From: Bacteroidaceae bacterium
Lineage (GTDB): Bacteria; Bacteroidota; Bacteroidia; Bacteroidales; Bacteroidaceae
DNA: 37,110 nt
NCBI GenBank assembly: GCA_016280445.1
Contig: JAEEGS010000039.1
Coordinates: 1 to 37,110, forward strand
Reading direction: 5' to 3'
Shown: piece after piece, positions 32,939-37,110 of the stretch
How positions within the stretch are numbered: position 1 is the first letter of the stretch
How the letters are laid out: each line of letters begins with the position of its first letter
Notes under the pieces: model-generated
What the model was told of the DNA's origin: nothing
Databases searched by the model: none
What the model saw: the letters and a program-made list of their open reading frames with translations, nothing else
Translations under genes and position numbers: made by a program

Positions 32939-35005
32939 ATGAACATCAAATCAAGATTCAGAAAGCCGGAATCGGTGGTTTGGACACACTTCACACGTCA
33001 CGGTGATGCCATCTTCCTCAGTTTGCGGAGAGAGGTGCTCATTGGTGTGCTCAGTGTGGCCACATTGTCTGTTGCCTGCCCCGATTCTGCTGCGGCCATC
33101 ATGGCCTTCAGTCAGCCTTCTGCTCCAACCGACGACAAGGAGGAGATAGAACTGACGCTGGATAGTGCCGAGGTGGTGGGCACACTCGCCCCCCTGCCTG
33201 CCGACAAGGCGGTGCGCCTCGTGCAAGTGATTAACCGACAGGACATCGAGGCGTCGAGTGCCAACTCCGTCAACGACCTGCTGAAACTCGCTGCTGGCGT
33301 GGATGTGCGGCAACGCGGAGGCTTCGGCATCCAGACGGACATCGGTGTGAACGGAGGCACCGAAGACCAGCTCACCGTTCTGCTGAACGGCATCAACATT
33401 TCCAATCCTCACACAGGTCACCTCACAGTCGATTTGCCTGTCAATGTGGATGACATCGAACGAATCGAGGTGATTGAAGGCGGTGCAAGCCGCATCTATG
33501 GCAGTCAGGCCTTTGCGGGAGCCATCAACATCGTCACCCGCACGGACAAGGAAAACACACTCGGAGCGCACATGCAGGGTGGTTCCTACGGAACTTTTGG
33601 AACCAATGCCCATCTATCCCTCCAAACCACACACTTCAACAACCGGCTGAGCGGCAGTTACACGCGCAGCGATGGCGGCACGTACAACGACGATTTCAAC
33701 AAAGCCAGCGCCTACTGGAACGGCAAATACCAGAGCCAGCACTTCGATGCCACTTTGCAGGCAGGCTTGAGCACCATGAACTATGGCGCGAACACTTTCT
33801 ACGGCACAGGTTCCGATTCTCAATATGAGCAGGACCGACGCTTCCTCTTCGCAGCCAAAGCCGAATACAAAGGCCGAGTGCGCGTGCCCATTCAAGTCTA
33901 TTGGAACCGTTCCCTCGACCACTACGTCTGGAAGCGCGCCAATCCTGCAGCCTATCAGAACTTCCATCAGACGAACGTCTATGGAGCCAATGCCAACGCC
34001 TACACCACATGGGCGCTCGGCAAAACGGCCATCGGTTTCGAGTTCCGTCGGGAGAACATTCTCTCCACCCGTCTCGGCAAAGAAATTCCAGAGGCGGAAC
34101 AGCACAAATACAAAGTGCCCGGACACCACGAGCACTACAAATACAAGGACGGACGCAGCAATGTCGGCATCTATCTGGAGCATGACATCTTGTTGAATCA
34201 CATCACCATCTCACTCGGCACATTGGCCAACCACAATACCTCCGTCGGCAGCGGCATGCACCTCTATCCCGGCATCGACGTAGCGTGGAGACCTGCCGAC
34301 CGATGGAAGTTCTTCATTTCCTTCAACAAGAGCCTTCGAACTCCCACATACACAGATATTTATTATAACGGTCCAGGCCTTCAAGGGAACACATGCTTGA
34401 AGCCCGAAAAGAGCACCGACTGGCACGTTGGAACCACCTATACAGGCACTTGGTTCACCGCACAGGCAAAGGGATTCTACCGCCACGGAACCGACATGAT
34501 TGACTGGGTGAAATACCCCGATGCCACCTTCTACACGACTGCCAACAGCGACATCGACAACATCGGGGCAGAGGCACTTCTTCACCTCAACTTCTCCCGC
34601 CTGTTGGGAGAGAAAGCCCTACCCCAGCGGCTCACCCTCGGCTACTGCTATAACTACAAATATCGGGTGCACAAGGAGCAGGCTGCCAACTACGTCTCGC
34701 GCATGACCTTCCTGCGCCATAAGTTCGTCGCGTCCCTCAATCACCGCATCGTCAGTCATCTTTCCGCCCAATGGGACTTCACGCTGAAAAGCCGTGAAGG
34801 AGAGTTCGAGAATGCCGAGACGGGCGAACGCCAAACCTTCGGCACTTTCGCCACGCTCGACCTCAAGGTGCAATGGGAGAAGCCCCGCTACACCCTCTAC
34901 GTGCAAGCCAACAACCTCACCAACCACAAATACTACGATTTCGCCAATGTGCAGCAACCCGGCATCTGGCTCATGGGTGGTGCCAAAATGAAACTTGGCC
35001 TGTGA
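32939..35005 (+). CDS. TonB-dependent outer-membrane receptor (BtuB/CirA-like)
   Basis: The 688-residue receptor has a plug domain (residues about 95-200: VQVINRQDIEASSANSVNDLLKLAAGVDVRQRGG, RIEVIEGGASRIYGSQAFAGAINIVTR) and a barrel to the C-terminus. It lacks the SusC N-terminal extension and no SusD follows, so a small ligand such as cobalamin or an iron chelate is more likely than a glycan. The N-terminus is odd: 30 polar residues come before the hydrophobic signal core (VLIGVLSVATLSVA). Only 33 bp separate it from rodA, leaving no room for a cobalamin riboswitch. It may read through from the cell-shape operon. Ligand unknown. Confidence 0.88.
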   Translation: MNIKSRFRKPESVVWTHFTRHGDAIFLSLRREVLIGVLSVATLSVACPDSAAAIMAFSQPSAPTDDKEEIELTLDSAEVVGTLAPLPADKAVRLVQVINRQDIEASSANSVNDLLKLAAGVDVRQRGGFGIQTDIGVNGGTEDQLTVLLNGINISNPHTGHLTVDLPVNVDDIERIEVIEGGASRIYGSQAFAGAINIVTRTDKENTLGAHMQGGSYGTFGTNAHLSLQTTHFNNRLSGSYTRSDGGTYNDDFNKASAYWNGKYQSQHFDATLQAGLSTMNYGANTFYGTGSDSQYEQDRRFLFAAKAEYKGRVRVPIQVYWNRSLDHYVWKRANPAAYQNFHQTNVYGANANAYTTWALGKTAIGFEFRRENILSTRLGKEIPEAEQHKYKVPGHHEHYKYKDGRSNVGIYLEHDILLNHITISLGTLANHNTSVGSGMHLYPGIDVAWRPADRWKFFISFNKSLRTPTYTDIYYNGPGLQGNTCLKPEKSTDWHVGTTYTGTWFTAQAKGFYRHGTDMIDWVKYPDATFYTTANSDIDNIGAEALLHLNFSRLLGEKALPQRLTLGYCYNYKYRVHKEQAANYVSRMTFLRHKFVASLNHRIVSHLSAQWDFTLKSREGEFENAETGERQTFGTFATLDLKVQWEKPRYTLYVQANNLTNHKYYDFANVQQPGIWLMGGAKMKLGL

Positions 35006-35066
35006 AAACTGCTCCTTCAACACCACGAAGGAGAGCACGAAACTGACAAAACTGCAATACAGAAAA

Positions 35067-35181
35067 TGTAACATTTTTCACACCAAAACTGTTACACTTG
35101 TAACACACCCAGTGTTACACTTGTAACAGTGGCGGTGTAACATGTGTAACACTGGAACTGTTACAAATGTTACACTGGCGC
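35067..35181. repeat. 23-bp-period array B of TGTTACA/TGTAACA dyads (5 units)
   Basis: Units start at 35067, 35090, 35113, 35136 and 35159, exactly 23 bp apart. Three units begin with TGTTACA and two with TGTAACA. Two carry the palindrome TGTTACACTTGTAACA, and the last three end with a TGG-containing spacer. The array fills the gap between the convergent receptor and TraX genes. Period and unit start match array A at 8682-8842. Confidence 0.9.
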
Positions 35182-35204
35182 TGAAAAACATGCCAAAATC
35201 AAGG

Positions 35205-35933
35205 TCAGCAATCAGCGAAAAGACGGGCCAGCAGGCCTATGAGTGCCATGTGGACCGGATAATAATAGTAGAAGAATTTGCCGAGCCACGAGCAGCGGCC
35301 TCGCTGCCCGTTATACATAGCCAGCACCGGCACTGCCAACCAGCAGGCCAAGTGAACCATACCGTAGATTTGGCTATGGAAAATGAAGAAGGCAACGGCG
35401 TAGAGCGATATAATCAGCATCAGCCACAGCATCTGCTTGTGGAAATTGCCCCGGTTTCGCCCCACCATAAGTATGGCCAACGGGGCTGCACAACTCCAGT
35501 CGGATGTGCAGGTGAGCAGGCACGCCACCAGCGTGACAGCCACCTTCTGCCACCGGGACAGCCGCTTCATGTCCCACACCTTCAGCAGTATCAATCCCCA
35601 CAGGAGTGGCCAGGCGATGCTCGTGGCATTGAAGAGCAAGTTGTCCAGCGGATTGAAGCCCGACATGTTGAAATAGCAGAAAGCGAAGTGACTCACCACA
35701 GCCAGCATGAGCAGACGGAACAGGTAGCGGCGGTAGTTGTGCGTATGGTGATAACCCTCAGCCACGAAGAATATCATCATCGGAGCCGTCAGCCGTCCAA
35801 TGCAGTGCAAAATAATTTGCACGGGCGTTTCTGCCTGCTCATAGGTCTCGATGCCTACCCACGCCAGATGGTCAATCGTCATGGCGACAATGGCAATGAC
35901 TTTCAGGGCATTACCGTTCATTTTGCGAATCAT
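35205..35933 (-). CDS. TraX-family integral membrane protein
   Basis: The 242-residue protein has about seven to eight hydrophobic helices and TraX signatures: N-terminal LKVIAIVAMTIDHLAW, GRLTAPMMIFFVAEGYHHT and C-terminal FFYYYYPVHMALIGLLARLF. F-plasmid TraX N-acetylates pilin. Chromosomal homologues in gut bacteria are membrane acyltransferase-like proteins of unknown substrate, and no conjugation genes are nearby. The start at 35933 was chosen because its ATG overlaps the TGA of the upstream PPC gene (ATGA). A longer frame starts at 35945 and Met at 35921 is also possible. The two genes are probably coupled. Confidence 0.85.
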   Translation of the reverse strand: MIRKMNGNALKVIAIVAMTIDHLAWVGIETYEQAETPVQIILHCIGRLTAPMMIFFVAEGYHHTHNYRRYLFRLLMLAVVSHFAFCYFNMSGFNPLDNLLFNATSIAWPLLWGLILLKVWDMKRLSRWQKVAVTLVACLLTCTSDWSCAAPLAILMVGRNRGNFHKQMLWLMLIISLYAVAFFIFHSQIYGMVHLACWLAVPVLAMYNGQRGRCSWLGKFFYYYYPVHMALIGLLARLFADC

Positions 35934-36367
35934 TTGAAACTCCAAAATCCCGTACCCGTCTCAGGGTCAAACGTTCTCCCGATTGAGCCTCCGACAGTAG
36001 GCCGCAACTCTATCTCGGCAGTATAGAGCACCGTGGTCGAATGAAGGTGACCTCCCGCCATTCCGTGCTGTCCCTCCTTCTTGAACGAGAACAAAGCATG
36101 CGTATGATGAAAGAGCTGGCCATCGTCAGCAGACACAACATTACCGTTGAGAGACACCAGTTCCAGCATTCCCTCAATCTTCTCTGTCTCAAAGCAACCA
36201 CTCTCAGGGATGAACACCTGCAATTCGGCACTACTGCACCCACCGATGCCCGAAAAAATGGCCGACGGAATGGACTCCTTACGGCAAATCTCGAGGATAT
36301 TGCCGATGATTTCATCACCTCTATCCATCCTGACATAGTACGTCTCACCAATCTTTTTGTATTCCAT
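35930..36367 (-). CDS. PPC/DUF296-domain protein
   Basis: The 145-residue protein matches the PPC (DUF296) domain: MDRGDEIIGNILEICRKESIPSAIFSGIGGCSSAEL, then a strand-rich core with HHTHALFS and AGGHLHSTTVLYTAEIEL. The His cluster may bind a metal. In plants PPC accompanies AT-hook DNA-binding motifs. Bacterial single-domain members are trimeric and their role is unclear. It is translationally coupled to the TraX-like gene by a 4-bp overlap. Confidence 0.88.
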   Translation of the reverse strand: MEYKKIGETYYVRMDRGDEIIGNILEICRKESIPSAIFSGIGGCSSAELQVFIPESGCFETEKIEGMLELVSLNGNVVSADDGQLFHHTHALFSFKKEGQHGMAGGHLHSTTVLYTAEIELRPTVGGSIGRTFDPETGTGFWSFK

Positions 36368-36433
36368 ACTTTAGCATTAAGTTAATCTGTTTGATGCTTC
36401 GTTCCTCATCCGTTCTGAAAAACTTAGCAAAGG

Positions 36434-36441
36434 CAAAGCTA
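36434..36441 (-). promoter_or_regulatory. -7 box of the PPC-traX operon
   Basis: The minus strand reads TAGCTTTG, 66 bp upstream of the PPC start. A correctly spaced TTG is not seen. Confidence 0.45.
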
Positions 36442-36973
36442 CAAAAAATCTGACAAACATCTTCCATCAGCCACACGAAAAAATGTGACAGCGCCACCTT
36501 TTGCACCCTTGTTCTCTCAAAATGCCACCTCCACGCTTCCTTTTCCTGTCATGTTTCCTTCGGGAGCACACCCGCAAAGCCCACAGAGGATGTGGAAGGG
36601 TGAAAAACGGAGATGCTTAAGGGTGAATCAGAGAGTTTTTCTCCACTTTTCTTTGGATGTATCAAGAAAAGAATCTATCTTTGCAAGTGAAAACAAATAA
36701 GAAACATGAGATTTCCATCACGAATCGGATTATCTGACGAAGACGGGAGAAGATGAGGAGTTGAGCCGGGTACCGAAGAAGAATAAAATCTTGATTAAAC
36801 CAAAAACTCATGCCTATGGGATAAAAAAGGACTGATACAACAAAGGACATATAGGATGAACATCCACTTTTGGATTCTTGTATTCTGACAATTGGGGAAT
36901 TGAAAGACAACATTCAAGAACGAAAGTAGATAGTTCACGCTATCTGGCGTGGGCTTTTACTCGTTTAAGAATG
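36442..36973. other. Intergenic stretch with an orphan promoter and a repeat core
   Basis: No convincing gene is seen. The only longer frames are low-complexity and lack a start context. It holds a perfect plus-strand promoter (36653-36683). After it come only very short frames (16 codons from ATG 36708, 10 codons from ATG 36855). A hairpin-like core, CACGCTATCTGGCGTGGGC, near 36936-36954 is shared with the helicase leader. Confidence 0.5.
36653..36683 (+). promoter_or_regulatory. Orphan promoter
   Basis: TTG (36653-36655), 20 bp, then TATCTTTG (36676-36683). No gene of normal length follows on the plus strand before the convergent partial gene at 36974. Confidence 0.65.
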
Positions 36974-37110
36974 TCATTCTTCAATCTTATTTTCTCCCCT
37001 CATCAAATGACGCAGGGCACTGAGGAGTTCTTGAGATTCTTGGACAACATTTAGGAATACGGTCATGGCTTCGATGTTGAGTTGTTTGGTCTGGATGTCA
37101 TGAATGATGC
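36974..37110 (-). CDS. 3' end of a small unknown gene (partial)
   Basis: Reading leftwards from the window edge, 44 codons end in TGA (36976-36974). The peptide is strongly helical and amphipathic (IQTKQLNIEAMTVFLNVVQE, SQELLSALRHLMRG) with a charged end. I do not recognise it. A small helical-bundle or regulatory protein is a guess. The start lies outside the window. Confidence 0.45.
   Translation of the reverse strand, partial: IIHDIQTKQLNIEAMTVFLNVVQESQELLSALRHLMRGENKIEE

Noticed and set aside
35090-35181. FNR/CRP-type operator cluster
   Set aside because: The TGTTACA/TGTAACA dyads recall such sites, but they lie between the 3' ends of convergent genes, not near a promoter, and their strict 23-bp tandem phasing fits a repeat array better.
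35142-36026. 294-codon plus-strand frame across the TraX and PPC genes
   Set aside because: Its His/Gln-rich translation is what TraX hydrophobic codons give in reverse, it overlaps two recognised coupled genes, and its start lies in the 23-bp array.
36485-36700. 71-codon plus-strand frame
   Set aside because: Its composition is low-complexity, it has no upstream promoter, and a strong promoter lies inside its 3' part, so it is probably non-coding.

Overview
The window looks like chromosomal DNA of a Bacteroidota bacterium, most likely Prevotellaceae. The evidence is the gene set (AsnA-type asparagine synthetase, Bacteroidota-style Lon, the mreBCD-mrdA-rodA operon behind an IMP cyclohydrolase gene, LptC and a PpiD/SurA-like foldase beside a NTPYSRYGFG-type outer-membrane protein) and the promoters. 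Many genes have a TAnnTTTG -7 box, often with TTG 19-20 bp upstream, the sigma-ABfr style of this phylum. No database search was possible, so the taxon is an inference.

Region 1 (1-6.2 kb) is accessory DNA. A two-gene minus-strand operon encodes a PLD-nuclease/SNF2-helicase fusion and an Eco57I-class adenine methyltransferase. The methyltransferase ends about 73 residues after its NPPY motif, next to the 3' end of an unrelated plus-strand gene. The pair resembles a compact DISARM-like or ATP-dependent restriction-modification module. Region 2 (6.2-10.2 kb) is bounded by two copies of the asnA 3' end: a 196-bp remnant at 6188 and the intact gene at 9111. Between them lie a VanX-type D-Ala-D-Ala dipeptidase, a Cof-type HAD phosphatase and an unusually repeat-rich intergenic stretch.

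Region 3 (10.3-22.9 kb) is core housekeeping and envelope biogenesis: lon and tgt (overlapping by ATGA), an LptF/LptG permease, a DEAD-box helicase, an outer-membrane protein, a TPR protein, LptC and a PpiD-like foldase. Region 4 (23-26.2 kb) holds a GH25 lysozyme, NudC, a glycine-zipper lipoprotein and a small TonB-like protein. Region 5 (26.3-35 kb) is the cell-shape operon: a stand-alone IMP cyclohydrolase, mreB, mreC, mreD, mrdA (PBP2) and rodA, followed by a TonB-dependent receptor. Region 6 (35-37.1 kb) has a PPC/DUF296 protein and a TraX-family membrane protein in one minus-strand unit, then about 600 bp without a convincing gene, then the 3' end of a small unknown gene.

The most noteworthy signals are two intergenic arrays about 26 kb apart (8682-8842 and 35067-35181), both with an exact 23-bp period and TGTAA/TGTTA starts. 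Others are a near-perfect 20+20 bp inverted repeat inside mreC, a Tgt lacking the three zinc-binding cysteines, the asnA 3'-end duplication with almost only synonymous differences, and the nuclease-helicase/methyltransferase module with its truncated methylase.
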